Positions 1 through 9,195 of a stretch of DNA of 64,000 bases are shown here, in pieces; position 1 is the first letter of the stretch, and the number at the start of each line of letters is the position of its first letter. Origin of the DNA: JADZFO01 sp964512635 (lineage in GTDB: Bacteria > 4484-113 > JAFGCY01); contig CAZEJB010000005.1 in NCBI GenBank assembly GCA_964512635.1, positions 62,001 through 126,000 on the forward strand. The letters run 5' to 3'. The notes beneath the pieces are model-generated. The model searched no databases and was not told the DNA's origin. It saw only the letters and a program-made list of their open reading frames with translations. The position numbers were made by a program, and so were the translations under genes.

Positions 1-101
1 CATGGCGCCATTGTGCCACCGGCATTGCATCCGCTCAGAAAGACTGCAATTCCGATACAGCCGGTAAAATGCCTTGGCCCCCGGAGGCCGAGGAGATCAG
101 C

Positions 102-1529
102 ATGGCGGAAGACCACAACAACGGCGCCGGCGGCGACAAGCCCCGAATGCCAGAGGCCAGCGCGGACGGCCATGGTGCGCAGCACCGCTATTCCCAGCGC
201 AGCCGCTTCATCCACGGCGAGATGTACACCCCGCACTGGGACTACAGCCACCATGTCGTCCCGCCGATGAGCGCCTCGGCCACTTACCGCCTCAGCTCCG
301 CCGCCCGCGGCGCGCTGGGCTTCTGCAACTTCGCCAACCCGGAGATGAGCCTCGCCGTCCAGGCCCAGCAGGACATCTTTATCTATGACCGCCTGCATGA
401 GCCGACCGCGGCCATGCTGGAAGAGCGCCTCGCCGAGGCCGAGGGCGTCCAGGCCCTGGACAGCGTGACCCATGGCCAGCCCGTGCGCGCCGTCTCCTTC
501 GCCACCGGCATGGCGGCGATCTCTGCTGCGCTCGGCATCCGGGCCCAGGCCAGCACGCATGTTATCGCACACAACTGCCTGTATGGCTGCACCGCCAGCC
601 TGCTGCGCAACTGGTATCCACGGCTGGGTATCGAGGTCAGCTTTATCGATATGACCGACCTGGCTGCTCTGCAGTCAGCCATCCGGCCCTCCACGCGCCT
701 GGTCTACCTTGAATCGCCGGTCAACCCGACCCTCGAGCTGATCGACCTCGCCGGAGTGGCGGCGGTGCTTGCCGGCGCCAACGCCGGGCGTCCGGAGGCC
801 GAGCAGATCCTCTCGGTCTGCGACAACACCTTCAGCACACCGGTCTGCCAGCGTCCGATGGAGCAGGGCATCGACCTCGTCGTCCACTCGCTGACCAAGG
901 GCATCGGCGGCTTTGGCACCGATATGGGCGGGGTGGTCATCGCCCCGGCGCGCTTCGAGCCGGAGCTACTGCTTTACCGCAAGGACTTCGGCGGCAGCCT
1001 CAGCCCCAAGGCCGCCTGGCCCCCGCTGGTCTATGGCCTGCCGACCCTGCCGGTGCGCATGCGCCAGATGCAGCACTCCGCCGGCCGCATCGCGGAGTAC
1101 CTCGCGGCGCATCCGCTGGTCGACAAGGTGCGCTATCCCGGCCTGGAGGGCGACCCTCAGCATGCCTTGGCGCTGAAGCAGATGCGCGGCTATGACGGCG
1201 CCTTCATGCCCGGCAGCATGGTCTACTTCACCCTGAAGGAGGCTCCGGGCTCCAATGCGCGGGCCGAGGCCTTCATCGACCACGCCGCGGATAACAGCTA
1301 CTGCATCACCCTGGCGGTCAGCCTGGGCCAGATCAAGACCCTGATCGAAAACCCCTGCTCCATGACCCACAGCGCGATCCCGGAAAGCGAACGCGCGGCG
1401 GCCGGACTGGAGTCGGGCGGTATCCGCCTCAGCGTCGGCATCGAAGAGACCGGCGACATCATCGCCGACCTCGAAGCCTGCTTTGCGCATGTGGCCAGCC
1501 TTGATCAGCTACCCGCGCCGGCGATCTAA
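102..1529 (+). CDS. PLP-dependent Cys/Met-metabolism (trans-sulfuration) enzyme
   Basis: This is a 475-residue fold-type I PLP enzyme of the cystathionine gamma-synthase / methionine gamma-lyase / O-acylhomoserine sulfhydrylase family. The Schiff-base lysine is K266 in SLTKGIGG, and the cofactor-binding aspartate is D241 in CDNTFSTP. The C-terminal SLGQIKTLIENP...SMTHS stretch and the GIRLSVGIE motif are family signatures. The start at 102 follows a GAGGAG Shine-Dalgarno; an upstream in-frame ATG at 69 overlaps a TAAAAT -10-like hexamer (64-69) and is less likely. An N-terminal extension of about 60 residues precedes the core, so this is longer than the usual ~400 residues. The exact substrate cannot be told from sequence. 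It ends 3 nt from the convergent next gene. Confidence 0.9.
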   Translation: MAEDHNNGAGGDKPRMPEASADGHGAQHRYSQRSRFIHGEMYTPHWDYSHHVVPPMSASATYRLSSAARGALGFCNFANPEMSLAVQAQQDIFIYDRLHEPTAAMLEERLAEAEGVQALDSVTHGQPVRAVSFATGMAAISAALGIRAQASTHVIAHNCLYGCTASLLRNWYPRLGIEVSFIDMTDLAALQSAIRPSTRLVYLESPVNPTLELIDLAGVAAVLAGANAGRPEAEQILSVCDNTFSTPVCQRPMEQGIDLVVHSLTKGIGGFGTDMGGVVIAPARFEPELLLYRKDFGGSLSPKAAWPPLVYGLPTLPVRMRQMQHSAGRIAEYLAAHPLVDKVRYPGLEGDPQHALALKQMRGYDGAFMPGSMVYFTLKEAPGSNARAEAFIDHAADNSYCITLAVSLGQIKTLIENPCSMTHSAIPESERAAAGLESGGIRLSVGIEETGDIIADLEACFAHVASLDQLPAPAI

Positions 1530-1532
1530 GCG

Positions 1533-2486
1533 CTACTTCACCGCGTTATAGCGCTCGAGGAACCAGTCGCGCAGCCACAGAGGCTGGGCGGTGTTGGGCT
1601 CGGCCTCATAGATCTCCTGGCTCAGCTCCAGGGTCAGCGCGGCCAGCAGCGTCGCCTTGCGGCTGTCATAGCCGGGCAATGACGGCGCGCTGCTCTCGTA
1701 GGCGAGATCCTTCAGATAGCGATGGTCATAGTCGAGGCCGGCGTTGTCCAGCAGCTCGGCTACCAGCGCGTTGCGCACCAGCGGCTTGACGAAGACCTGC
1801 GGTTCGCCGTCCAGCTCCGGACGCGTATAGGCCGTGATCCAGTTGTCAATCTCGCGCCAGGGCTCATCCTTCGTCTGGAAGGGCGTAACCAGCCGCGAAT
1901 GCAGCCCGCTCTGGCCCAGGCCCTTGAACTTCTGCCACTGCGTCGGATAGCTCAGGGCGACCGTGCTCAGCCAGGCCTTATAGGCCGGGATCCGCGTCAC
2001 CGAAAACCACTCCGCATCGTACATGCAAAAGAAGGTGTAGAGCGCGGCGGTGTCGCTCAGCGCGGTCGGGTCAGTGAAGAACTCCGGGTGGCTGCCCTCG
2101 GTGTAGTACTTCATATAGCGGCTGGCCGGCAGAGTCGCCTTGCCCAGGCGCGCAAAGCCGTCAGTGACCCAGGTCGGGACCGGCGGGCGCAGCGCGGCGG
2201 TCTGGCGCTCGCCATACTTCGGCAGGTCGTTGAGCAGGCTGAGTGTCGCCGCGGCCAGATCGCTGCGGCTGGCGTTCGCCGCCGGGCGCTGGCCGCTCAG
2301 CTCCTCCAGCGCAATCCAGATAAAGTCGTCCTCGTGCTCATTGTCGAACCAGGCGGCTTCCTTTTCCTTCTCGCTGTGCTGCTTCGGGCTCCACTGCACA
2401 ATCTCCTCCGCCCGCGCGCTGACAGCGCCAAGCCCCAGCCACGCGCCAAGCAGCGCCAGCAACAGCATGATTTGATTCGTCTTCAT
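1533..2486 (-). CDS. Exported protein of unknown function
   Basis: A 317-residue protein that starts with a clear Sec signal peptide (MKTNQIMLLLALLGAWLGLG..., cleavage near AVSARA). The start at 2486 was chosen because a GGAGGAGATAT Shine-Dalgarno sits just upstream; the open frame continues further but without a signal peptide. The mature part is rich in W, Y, E and L, with stretches such as WVTDGFARLGKATLPASRY and a run of aromatic residues (YTFFCMYDAEWF). I see no catalytic HExxH or other motif, although the alpha-helical look and the phrase about a 'domain of gluzincin-like' spacing made me check for one. Function unknown; probably periplasmic or surface-exposed. It is divergent from the lipoprotein gene at 2605. 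Confidence 0.75.
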   Translation of the reverse strand: MKTNQIMLLLALLGAWLGLGAVSARAEEIVQWSPKQHSEKEKEAAWFDNEHEDDFIWIALEELSGQRPAANASRSDLAAATLSLLNDLPKYGERQTAALRPPVPTWVTDGFARLGKATLPASRYMKYYTEGSHPEFFTDPTALSDTAALYTFFCMYDAEWFSVTRIPAYKAWLSTVALSYPTQWQKFKGLGQSGLHSRLVTPFQTKDEPWREIDNWITAYTRPELDGEPQVFVKPLVRNALVAELLDNAGLDYDHRYLKDLAYESSAPSLPGYDSRKATLLAALTLELSQEIYEAEPNTAQPLWLRDWFLERYNAVK

Positions 2487-2604
2487 GTATATCTCCTCCC
2501 AGGTCCGCAGACCGCAGCATAGATGCCTGCGGCGGCGCTTTTGTTCTGCCCCGGCTCGCTGGCCGATCCGCGCGGCAAGTGTAACCGGCGCCGCGGGGGC
2601 AGTT

Positions 2605-3045
2605 ATGCTGAGGGCAGTGAATACCCAAGCCTGTGTAAGCAAAGGACCTCGAGCCGCATTGGCGCTGCTGCTGGTTCTGCAGCTAGCGCTGCTGGGCTCC
2701 TGCAGAGAGGATGCCTGGTTCAGCGGGGCATACCCCGCTGACTGGGCGCTGGCTGAGCTGAAGATGCCCGCCGGGGCGCGCGACATCAAATTCGAAACGC
2801 CAGGACGAGGCAGCCAGAAGGCCAGCTTCAGAGCTCCCGCGAATCCCATGTTCATCGTCGACATGGTCGGTGACGAGCTGGCTGACAAGGGGTGGATGCC
2901 CGAAGACAACCTGCCCGACAGCCAGATGGGGAAGTACAGCAGGCGCTTTCGCCGCAGCGCGGACCAGGTTTCGGTGCTGATTGAATCCGCTTTCCCACAA
3001 AAACGGAGGAAGCGTGCGCCGAAGCACGCTGGACGATCTATGTGA
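2605..3045 (+). CDS. Small lipoprotein of unknown function
   Basis: A 146-residue protein with a lipoprotein signal ending in the lipobox LALLGSC. The start at ATG 2605 puts about 25 residues before the lipobox, a normal length; the open frame begins at 2485, but that part overlaps the divergent gene's start and encodes no signal. The mature part (about 115 residues) contains a small domain around PMFIVDMVGDELADKGWMPED and ends in a basic tail (RKRAPKHAGRS). The spacing of G/W residues suggests a small alpha/beta domain, but no family is recognised. Expected to be anchored in a membrane. Confidence 0.65.
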   Translation: MLRAVNTQACVSKGPRAALALLLVLQLALLGSCREDAWFSGAYPADWALAELKMPAGARDIKFETPGRGSQKASFRAPANPMFIVDMVGDELADKGWMPEDNLPDSQMGKYSRRFRRSADQVSVLIESAFPQKRRKRAPKHAGRSM

Positions 3046-3156
3046 CTTAAGCTACAGCATTACGGGCCTGCCGGAGTAGCCGCCGTCGCACACTTAAGAT
3101 ATCCTTTCTGCATGCGCTAATGTCAGAGTGGATTGGGACACAACGGGGGGTGAAAG

Positions 3157-4449
3157 TTGAGAAAGAACTTTGCTTTGGGGACGGCAGCCCAGGGCCGCCT
3201 GGCACATTGGCCTCATCTACTCCGTTGCCTTATCTATGGCTTCTCTGCAGTCGTCTTAAGCGGTGCTGGGTCAGCCGCAAATTCAACATTGTCACCAACC
3301 GAACCGCCAGTCTTTGAGGGGAAATGGCTGCAGCCCCCCGACATACATGAGCAGCCCCTGCCGCCGGCTGCACTCCACGTTGGCGAAGCCCTTCCCTGGC
3401 GAAAGCTGCTTGCGGATGAAGACACTATCTTGGCGACCACGGGAGTGGGTAATTTTGACGACGACACCGACGAAGAATTGTTGCTGTTGGCAGACCCGGA
3501 CCTGCCAGAAGAGCAGTCGGAATCAGGGTCAGGCCGAGAAGCAATCAGGACTGGTGCCAGTCTCTTGCTGGAGGCTGACGGCCAGCGATCCGAGCTGGGC
3601 ATCAGGTCCTTCTTCTTCGTTGCGGACTTCACTGCCTGGGACTATGACGGCGATGGTGTCGACGAAATCATCCCGGCAGATACGGCGAAGGGCTATTACG
3701 CTAAAGCGCCGGAGCAGCCAGCGATCCTGCATGACAAGTTCGACTTAGACAACTGCAGCCCCGTTCTGGCACTCGATGGTAGTTGTATTGCCGTACTCCG
3801 TGGAGGCGGCACCTGGCAGGACGTCACCGTGGGTGACTTTGATGGCGACGGCTCAGCAGATTTGCTTCTATGCGACTACGGTGGCACAAACTTAACTGCC
3901 AGGGCTTATGCAGTCGGAGGCATAGAGCTACCTGTTGCTGAAGGAGCAGTTCTTTGCTGCTCGGACCTGGCCGCCGATATGGATGGCGATGGCAAAGATG
4001 AAGTTGCGGGTACCTTCGGCGCACTCAGTATTTGCGATCCGGCAGCAACTTGGCGGGATTTGCCGGGTTATGAGATCCAGAGCGGAAGTACCTATGCTGC
4101 CGACCTAGACGGCGATGGCGCGGAGGAGCTGCTCAGCGGCGCTGGCATCTACGACGTTCAGACCGCTAAATGGCTGCCACTCGTGTATCCGGCGCAGGCC
4201 AATCTTCCAGACAAGCGCTTCCCGGCTTGTGCAGCCGGTGACTTTGACGGGGACGGCACTCCCGAGCTCGCGGTTCTCAACGGCGAGTTCTCGCAGGGTT
4301 CAGGTCTCTATCTATTCCTCGCAGATGGCCAGTGCAGCTACTACGAAGAACTGGGCTTTGAAGTCCGAACGTTGCACAGCCTGCACGCAGGCGGCCGAGA
4401 TCATCTGATTGTTGATGCAGGGCTCAAGGGCTTGTACGTTTTCCCTTAA
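3157..4449 (+). CDS. Exported FG-GAP/VCBS-type beta-propeller protein
   Basis: A 430-residue protein with a weak N-terminal signal segment (LIYGFSAVVLSGAGSAA) followed by at least six calcium-loop repeats: NFDDDTDEE, DYDGDGVDE, DFDGDGSAD, DMDGDGKDE, DLDGDGAEE and DFDGDGTPE. DxDxDG loops spaced about 50-60 residues apart are diagnostic of integrin-alpha-like FG-GAP repeats, which fold as a Ca2+-binding beta-propeller on the cell surface or in the periplasm. The start is TTG 3157, behind a GGGGGG purine run; no ATG lies in a suitable place. GC is lower than in the neighbours. The partner or ligand is unknown. Confidence 0.8.
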   Translation: MRKNFALGTAAQGRLAHWPHLLRCLIYGFSAVVLSGAGSAANSTLSPTEPPVFEGKWLQPPDIHEQPLPPAALHVGEALPWRKLLADEDTILATTGVGNFDDDTDEELLLLADPDLPEEQSESGSGREAIRTGASLLLEADGQRSELGIRSFFFVADFTAWDYDGDGVDEIIPADTAKGYYAKAPEQPAILHDKFDLDNCSPVLALDGSCIAVLRGGGTWQDVTVGDFDGDGSADLLLCDYGGTNLTARAYAVGGIELPVAEGAVLCCSDLAADMDGDGKDEVAGTFGALSICDPAATWRDLPGYEIQSGSTYAADLDGDGAEELLSGAGIYDVQTAKWLPLVYPAQANLPDKRFPACAAGDFDGDGTPELAVLNGEFSQGSGLYLFLADGQCSYYEELGFEVRTLHSLHAGGRDHLIVDAGLKGLYVFP

Positions 4450-4451
4450 AT

Positions 4452-5195
4452 CTAGCCTCGCGTCACCGTAAATGGCCCCCACTTGCCGCGGCCGCCCTGA
4501 CCCTTGTTGGAGACGCTCCTGCCATCGACCTGTTCATGCAGGGTCAGCAGGCCGAAGGCCAGAAAGAAGCTCTGCGGGTTCATCAGGATCTCGCGTTCAT
4601 AGCCCACCTTGCCGTCAACGATCCAGCGTGCCATGCGGCTCTGCGGATCGTACTCCACCGCCACTCCGTGCTCCATTCCCGGCGCGCTCTGGATGCCCAG
4701 GTCATGGAATTCAATGAAGGGCTCGACTGGGCTGTCGAGGCCGGGGATCGGCAGGCGCTCGACAATGGCCCACAGGCGGTTGCCGTTGCCGACCACGTCC
4801 ATCACCGTGCCGGAGTTGAAGTCCAGCACATGAAAGCCAGCAAAGCCGTCGCGGTAATCCGACAGGTCGCCGTTGAACTCGCCGCTCATCCGGCTCTCGA
4901 AGCGGATCGGCCGCCCGCCGTGCTGCCAGACCTTGCTGGAGCAGAACAGCACCTTGGGGTTGTCGAAAATCCCCACCTCATGGTGCTCGGCGCTGAAGAC
5001 CGGGATGTTCAGCTCGCAATAGCCAGAGCCGGTGCTGACCTGCAGGTTTTCGTCCCGCCAGGTCCAGATCACCTGGCCGTCGACCACCATCTGGCCGATG
5101 ACCCATTTGCCCGGCGTCGGTTCGCCGTCCGGCGTCGTTATGCTGAAGTCGTCATAGATCTCGACGTTGCTCTGCACGCCCGCATTGCTGTCCAT
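4452..5195 (-). CDS. DUF6081-like lectin-fold protein
   Basis: A 247-residue protein without a signal peptide. It begins with VEIYDDFS and is rich in beta-strand patterns (FHVLDFNSGTVMDVV, VEYDPQSRMARWIVDG, FFLAFGLLTLHE), resembling concanavalin-like jelly-roll domains. The opening 'YDDFS...KW' and the closing 'LTLHEQVDGRSVSNKGQGGRGKWGP' remind me of the DUF6081 family; I recalled this and did not check it. The start at 5195 is fixed by a GGAGG seven bases upstream; the longer open frame overlaps the promoter of the divergent aminotransferase gene. Function unknown. Confidence 0.7.
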   Translation of the reverse strand: MDSNAGVQSNVEIYDDFSITTPDGEPTPGKWVIGQMVVDGQVIWTWRDENLQVSTGSGYCELNIPVFSAEHHEVGIFDNPKVLFCSSKVWQHGGRPIRFESRMSGEFNGDLSDYRDGFAGFHVLDFNSGTVMDVVGNGNRLWAIVERLPIPGLDSPVEPFIEFHDLGIQSAPGMEHGVAVEYDPQSRMARWIVDGKVGYEREILMNPQSFFLAFGLLTLHEQVDGRSVSNKGQGGRGKWGPFTVTRG

Positions 5196-5352
5196 ATTGC
5201 CTGCCTCCGGATTGGGGCAAAGAAACTTTCTCTGCCTTGAAGCGCAGAATCCTAGCACCTCCCTGCCGCCCTGCGGACAGTGCGCAAAAGTGCTGCAAAT
5301 TCACTCGCCGGGCTCTCCCTGCGGCCCCCGCATCTGCCATAATCCCCGCGCC

Positions 5353-6672
5353 ATGAGCGACACACCTTCACCCTCGATGAATGTCCCCCCGCTGCGCCTG
5401 CCCGAACAGCATGCGCCGATCCGCGATGCGATGGCCCAGCGCATCCTCGCCGTCCTCGACAGCGGCGGCTACATCCTCGGCAAAGAGGGCAAGGAGCTGG
5501 AGCAGCGTCTCGCCGACTACTGCGGCGCCAAGAGCGCGCTGGCGCTGAACAGCGGCACCGACGCTCTGATCATCGGTCTGGCGGCGCTGGGCGTCGGCTG
5601 CGGCGACGAGGTCATCACCCCGCCCTTCACCTTTATCGCCACCGCCGAGGCCGCGCGCTGGGTTGGCGCGCGCCCGGTGTTTGTCGACATCGAGCCCGAC
5701 ACCTTCAACATCGACCCGGCCCGCATCGAAGCGGCGGTCACCCCCAACACCAAGGCGCTGATCCCGGTGCACCTGTATGGCCACCCGGCGGACATGGACG
5801 CGATCCTGCCGATCACCGACGACCTTGGCATCAGCGTGCTGGAAGACATGGCCCAGGCCATCGGCGCGACATACAAGGGCAGGAAGGTCGGCGGCCTGTC
5901 GGCCTGCGCCGCCCTGAGCTTCTACCCGACCAAGAACCTCGGCGCCTGCGGCGACGGCGGCATGCTGCTGCTGAACCGCGAGCGCCTGGTCGAGCCGGCG
6001 GCACTGCTGCGCAACCATGGCCAGCACGAGCGCTACTACCACCTGACGGACGGCCTTAACAGCCGCCTCGACGAGTTCCAGGCCGCGGTGCTGAACGTCA
6101 AGCTCGACATGCTGGACGAATGGAACGGCAAGCGCGCCGAGGCGGCGGCCTATTACAACGCTGGCCTGGCGGACATACCGGGAATCACTACGCCGAAGGT
6201 CGCCGAGGGCTGCACGCACGTTTATCACCAGTACACGATCCGCGTGTCCTCCGAGGGCTGGGTCGACTGGCAGGCCCCCGAGGGCTGGGGCTCGGCGCCG
6301 GACAGCCGCGGCAAGCGCGGCGGGCACTGCTGCCAGGGCGCCTGCCACCGCGAGGACTCTGCGGCCTACCACACCGGGCGCTACCCCGCCGGCGAGGTTC
6401 CGCCGACCGACGGCAAGAGCCTGCCTAACCCGGCGCGCCGCGACAGCGTGATGGCGCACCTGCGGGCCTCCGGCGTGGTGGCGATGATCTACTACCCGGT
6501 GCCACTGCACCTGCAGAACGTCTACAGCGTCTATGGGCACAAGCCCGGCGACTTCCCGGTCACCGAGCGCGCGGCGGCCGAGGTGCTGAGCCTGCCGATC
6601 CACCCTGGCATCACCCGCGCCGAGCAGGACTACGTGATCGTCAAGATCCGCGAGGCGGTCGCGGCGCTGTAG
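5353..6672 (+). CDS. DegT/DnrJ/EryC1/StrS-type sugar aminotransferase with a Cys/His-rich insert
   Basis: A 439-residue PLP enzyme of the WecE/WbpE type. It transfers an amino group to a nucleotide-linked keto sugar for polysaccharide or glycan synthesis. Signatures are ALNSGTDAL, PVHLYGHPADMD, EDMAQAIGA, the PLP lysine in SFYPTKNLG, and YYPVPLHLQNVYS. The start at 5353 follows a CATAAT -10 hexamer (5338-5343) by 9 nt with no Shine-Dalgarno, so the mRNA is probably leaderless. Unusually, about 60 extra residues (around 299-361) lie between the TIRV strand and RDSVMAHL; they carry the cluster HCCQGACH. In typical members these two elements are nearly adjacent. Divergent from the gene at 4452. 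Confidence 0.9.
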   Translation: MSDTPSPSMNVPPLRLPEQHAPIRDAMAQRILAVLDSGGYILGKEGKELEQRLADYCGAKSALALNSGTDALIIGLAALGVGCGDEVITPPFTFIATAEAARWVGARPVFVDIEPDTFNIDPARIEAAVTPNTKALIPVHLYGHPADMDAILPITDDLGISVLEDMAQAIGATYKGRKVGGLSACAALSFYPTKNLGACGDGGMLLLNRERLVEPAALLRNHGQHERYYHLTDGLNSRLDEFQAAVLNVKLDMLDEWNGKRAEAAAYYNAGLADIPGITTPKVAEGCTHVYHQYTIRVSSEGWVDWQAPEGWGSAPDSRGKRGGHCCQGACHREDSAAYHTGRYPAGEVPPTDGKSLPNPARRDSVMAHLRASGVVAMIYYPVPLHLQNVYSVYGHKPGDFPVTERAAAEVLSLPIHPGITRAEQDYVIVKIREAVAAL

Positions 6673-6695
6673 GATCGCCGATTCGGCGCTGCGCT

Positions 6696-7394
6696 ATGCT
6701 CGCTGTGCGCACCAGATCGCCTGGCGCGCGTCCAAGAGCTATGCCTACAGTCCCGCGCAGGCGAAGGATCAGCCCGTCCACAGGACGACGGGTTTTCGCG
6801 GCCGGTCAGTGCGTCCTGTTTCTCCTGACGCAGCGCAGCGTCACATCGCCAGGCTGCTCCACAAGCCGCCGAAGCCTGCAAGCCCGCCTGCTGATCGGCG
6901 CGCTGCTGGTCGCGCTGCTGGTCGCGCTGCTGCTGACGGGCTGCCGCGCGCGGCCAGAACCGGTGAGCTTTGTAGACCTGGTCAACCGCCCCGAGAGTGT
7001 TACTGTGCGGATTGCAATGCCGCTGGCGCTCTGCCGGCCGGTGGCACTGCTGCTGGCCCGCAGAGTCGGCGGAGCTGAACCCGCGCCCTCCCGCCGCGAC
7101 GCCTGGTTTTGCGACCCGGCCCAGCTTGCCGGCGGACGCCTGCAACTGGCCGGTGGCGATTATGAAGTACTGGCCCAGTCGCTGGCGCCGGACTTCCCGG
7201 CACTGCCAGCCGAAGCACTGCGCCAGGGCGAATGGACCAGCCGCGACTGGCTGGGCAGCCGACTGGTGAGCGCCGAGGGCTTCCCCGTGGACAGCTCCGC
7301 GCTGGTCGCCGCTGGCTGCCGGCTGCTGATCTTCGCCCGCGCGCCGGACAGCAGTCCCGGAGTACTGCAGGCCTATATCGTGCTGCCGGACTGA
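6696..7394 (+). CDS. Putative lipoprotein, start uncertain
   Basis: The open frame encodes up to 232 residues. The most convincing export signal is internal: a hydrophobic run ending in the lipobox ALLLTGC at about residues 72-82, preceded by arginines. An N-terminal region of about 60 arginine-rich residues before it is improbable as a signal peptide, so the true start may lie downstream (possibly a CTG, GTG or TTG codon near 6880) or the upstream part may be an extension. The mature part is about 150 residues, with GDYEVLAQSLAPDF and GCRLLIFARAPDSSPG, and has no recognised domain. It sits between the aminotransferase and another lipoprotein gene on the same strand. Confidence 0.55.
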   Translation: MLAVRTRSPGARPRAMPTVPRRRRISPSTGRRVFAAGQCVLFLLTQRSVTSPGCSTSRRSLQARLLIGALLVALLVALLLTGCRARPEPVSFVDLVNRPESVTVRIAMPLALCRPVALLLARRVGGAEPAPSRRDAWFCDPAQLAGGRLQLAGGDYEVLAQSLAPDFPALPAEALRQGEWTSRDWLGSRLVSAEGFPVDSSALVAAGCRLLIFARAPDSSPGVLQAYIVLPD

Positions 7395-7449
7395 CGCCGC
7401 GGCCGACTTTGCGGCATAATCTGGCAGCATTACCGGCTGAGGTGAAATT

Positions 7450-7866
7450 GTGATCAATATCTGTGCTGCGGCCAGGTGGAGGCCGCTGCTTGTCTGTCTG
7501 AGTTGTCTGGCCCTGGCGGCGCTGAGCGCCTGCGGCCCGCTGAACACTGACCTGCATCCCCTGCCGACCTACCGCGTGCTTGTAACCGGCGTTACTGCGC
7601 CCGCGCCCGCGCCCGGCGGCTCGGAGGTCACGATCAGCGCGGTCTGGGATGCCGGCGGCGCGCCCTTCCAGGTCACCTGGGGCTTCCCAGCCGACTTTGA
7701 GCGCGTGCTGGTCACCGAGTCCACCACTGAGCGCAGCGCCAGTGTCCGCATCCATATCCCGGAGGGCAGTACCGAGGCCAACTGGCTCTGCGACGTGACT
7801 GTCGCCGATGGCTCGCCCTACCGCAGCACGCGGCAATTCAGCCTCGGCCGGACCGCCGCGCCTTAG
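7450..7866 (+). CDS. Small lipoprotein with Ig/PKD-like fold
   Basis: A 138-residue lipoprotein: signal peptide, then the lipobox ALSAC at residues 24-28. The mature domain (GSEVTISAVWDAGGAPFQVTWGF ... VTVADGSPY) has the alternating strand pattern of an Ig-like or PKD-like beta-sandwich. The start is GTG 7450, placed by GAGGTGA upstream; a CATAAT -10-like hexamer lies near 7417. Probably a cell-envelope structural or binding protein; no specific function can be assigned. It ends just before the pilT promoter region. Confidence 0.7.
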   Translation: MINICAAARWRPLLVCLSCLALAALSACGPLNTDLHPLPTYRVLVTGVTAPAPAPGGSEVTISAVWDAGGAPFQVTWGFPADFERVLVTESTTERSASVRIHIPEGSTEANWLCDVTVADGSPYRSTRQFSLGRTAAP

Positions 7867-7909
7867 GCGCATTGAGACCGGCGGCGGCGGGGCCGGGCCT
7901 GAAGCCTGT

Positions 7910-7932
7910 TATAACCTGAAGCCTGTTATAAT
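7910..7932 (+). promoter_or_regulatory. Two tandem extended -10 promoters upstream of pilT
   Basis: A 17-nt segment, CCTGAAGCCTGTTATAA, occurs twice in direct succession (from about 7898). It produces TGTTATAAC (7910-7915 hexamer) and TGTTATAAT (7927-7932 hexamer), both with the extended -10 TGn motif and no obvious -35. Transcription would begin around 7922 and 7939, leaving a leader of about 65-85 nt before pilT. Confidence 0.6.
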
Positions 7933-8005
7933 CAGGGGCGTTAGATGCGCCGGGGCAGCGCCTTTGCGCGGCCACGGCCGGGTAGCTCCACTCGAAGGAT
8001 AAGAA

Positions 8006-9160
8006 ATGGCGATTCACATCGACGACATCCTGTACACCATGATGAAGAAGGGTGCCTCGGACACACACCTTGGTGTCGACCGTCCGCCCTTCTACCGCAT
8101 CGACGGCGATCTGATGCCCAGCGAATACGACATCCTCAACGAGGATGACATGGAGCGCCTGTGCAAGCAGCTGCTGACACCGAAGCGTGAATATCGCCTG
8201 GAAGAAGAGAACGAGATCGACTTCTCCTATGTCCTGACGAAGGATGGCAAGCGCGGCCGCTTCCGCGTCAACATCTTCCGCCAGAAGGGCAGCCTGGCCA
8301 GCGCGATCCGTCTGGTCAACGACCGCATCCCGAACTTCGAAGAGCTGAACCTGCCGATCATCATGGAGGAGCTGGCCCTCGAGCACCGCGGCATCATCAT
8401 CATCACCGGCACCACCGGTTCGGGTAAGTCCACTACCCTGGCCTCGATGATCGACTATGTAAACAACCGCCGCCCGGTGCACATCCTGACGATTGAGGAC
8501 CCGATCGAATACGTCCTCTATGACAAGGAAGCCATCATCAACCAGCGCGAGCTGGGCGTGGATACCAACTCATTCGCCAACGCCGTCCGCGGCGCGATGC
8601 GAGAGGACCCGGATATCATGCTGGTGGGCGAGATGCGCGACCGCGAGACGGTCAACGCCACCTTCCAGGCCGCGCTGACCGGCCACCTTGTCCTCTCCAC
8701 CCTGCACACCCTGGACGTCGTGCGTACCATTAACCGCGTCGTCGACTTCTACCCCGAAAGCCTGCAGCAGCAGGCCCGCATCATGCTCTCTGAAACCATC
8801 AAGGCCATCGTGTCGATGCGTCTGCTGCCGCAGGTCGGCGGCGGCCGTATCCCGGCGATGGAGATCATGAAGTCCACCGGCCGCATCAAGGAGTTCATTG
8901 AGGACGCCGAGAAGACCGAGATGATCAAGATGGCGATGGAGGAAGGCGAGAGCGAGGGAATGATCACCTTTGACCGTTATCTGCTCAAGCTCTACCAGGA
9001 GGGCAAGATTACCTACGAAACCGCCCTCAATGCCGCCACCAGCCCGCACGACTTCAAGCTGCTGGAGCAGAAGGAAACCGACTTCTCCGACAAGGTGCTC
9101 AACCGCGTCGACCAGTTCGCCCGTACCCGTGCCCAGACCGGCCCGGTCGGCGGTATCTAA
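8006..9160 (+). CDS. pilT: PilT/PilU-family type IV pilus retraction ATPase
   Basis: A 384-residue hexameric secretion-type ATPase that powers pilus retraction at the inner membrane. Walker A is GTTGSGKST at residues 135-143, the Asp box is EDPIEYV, Walker B is DPDIMLVGEMRD near 200, and the His box is TGHLVLSTLHT near 230. The C-terminal part (GMITFDRYLLKLYQEGKITYETAL...SPHDFKL) looks more like PilU than canonical PilT, so pilU is an alternative name. A GAAGGAT Shine-Dalgarno precedes ATG 8006. No other pilus genes are nearby, so the gene is isolated here; it is followed by a strong terminator. Confidence 0.92.
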   Translation: MAIHIDDILYTMMKKGASDTHLGVDRPPFYRIDGDLMPSEYDILNEDDMERLCKQLLTPKREYRLEEENEIDFSYVLTKDGKRGRFRVNIFRQKGSLASAIRLVNDRIPNFEELNLPIIMEELALEHRGIIIITGTTGSGKSTTLASMIDYVNNRRPVHILTIEDPIEYVLYDKEAIINQRELGVDTNSFANAVRGAMREDPDIMLVGEMRDRETVNATFQAALTGHLVLSTLHTLDVVRTINRVVDFYPESLQQQARIMLSETIKAIVSMRLLPQVGGGRIPAMEIMKSTGRIKEFIEDAEKTEMIKMAMEEGESEGMITFDRYLLKLYQEGKITYETALNAATSPHDFKLLEQKETDFSDKVLNRVDQFARTRAQTGPVGGI

Positions 9161-9195
9161 GACTCGCGGCGCGGCCGCAGAAGCAGGACTATTCA

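Noticed and set aside
5368..6603. Long minus-strand open frame opposite the aminotransferase
   Set aside because: Arg/Ala/Val/Gly-rich shadow of a GC-rich gene; no start signal, no domain, and it lies wholly antisense to the DegT-family gene.
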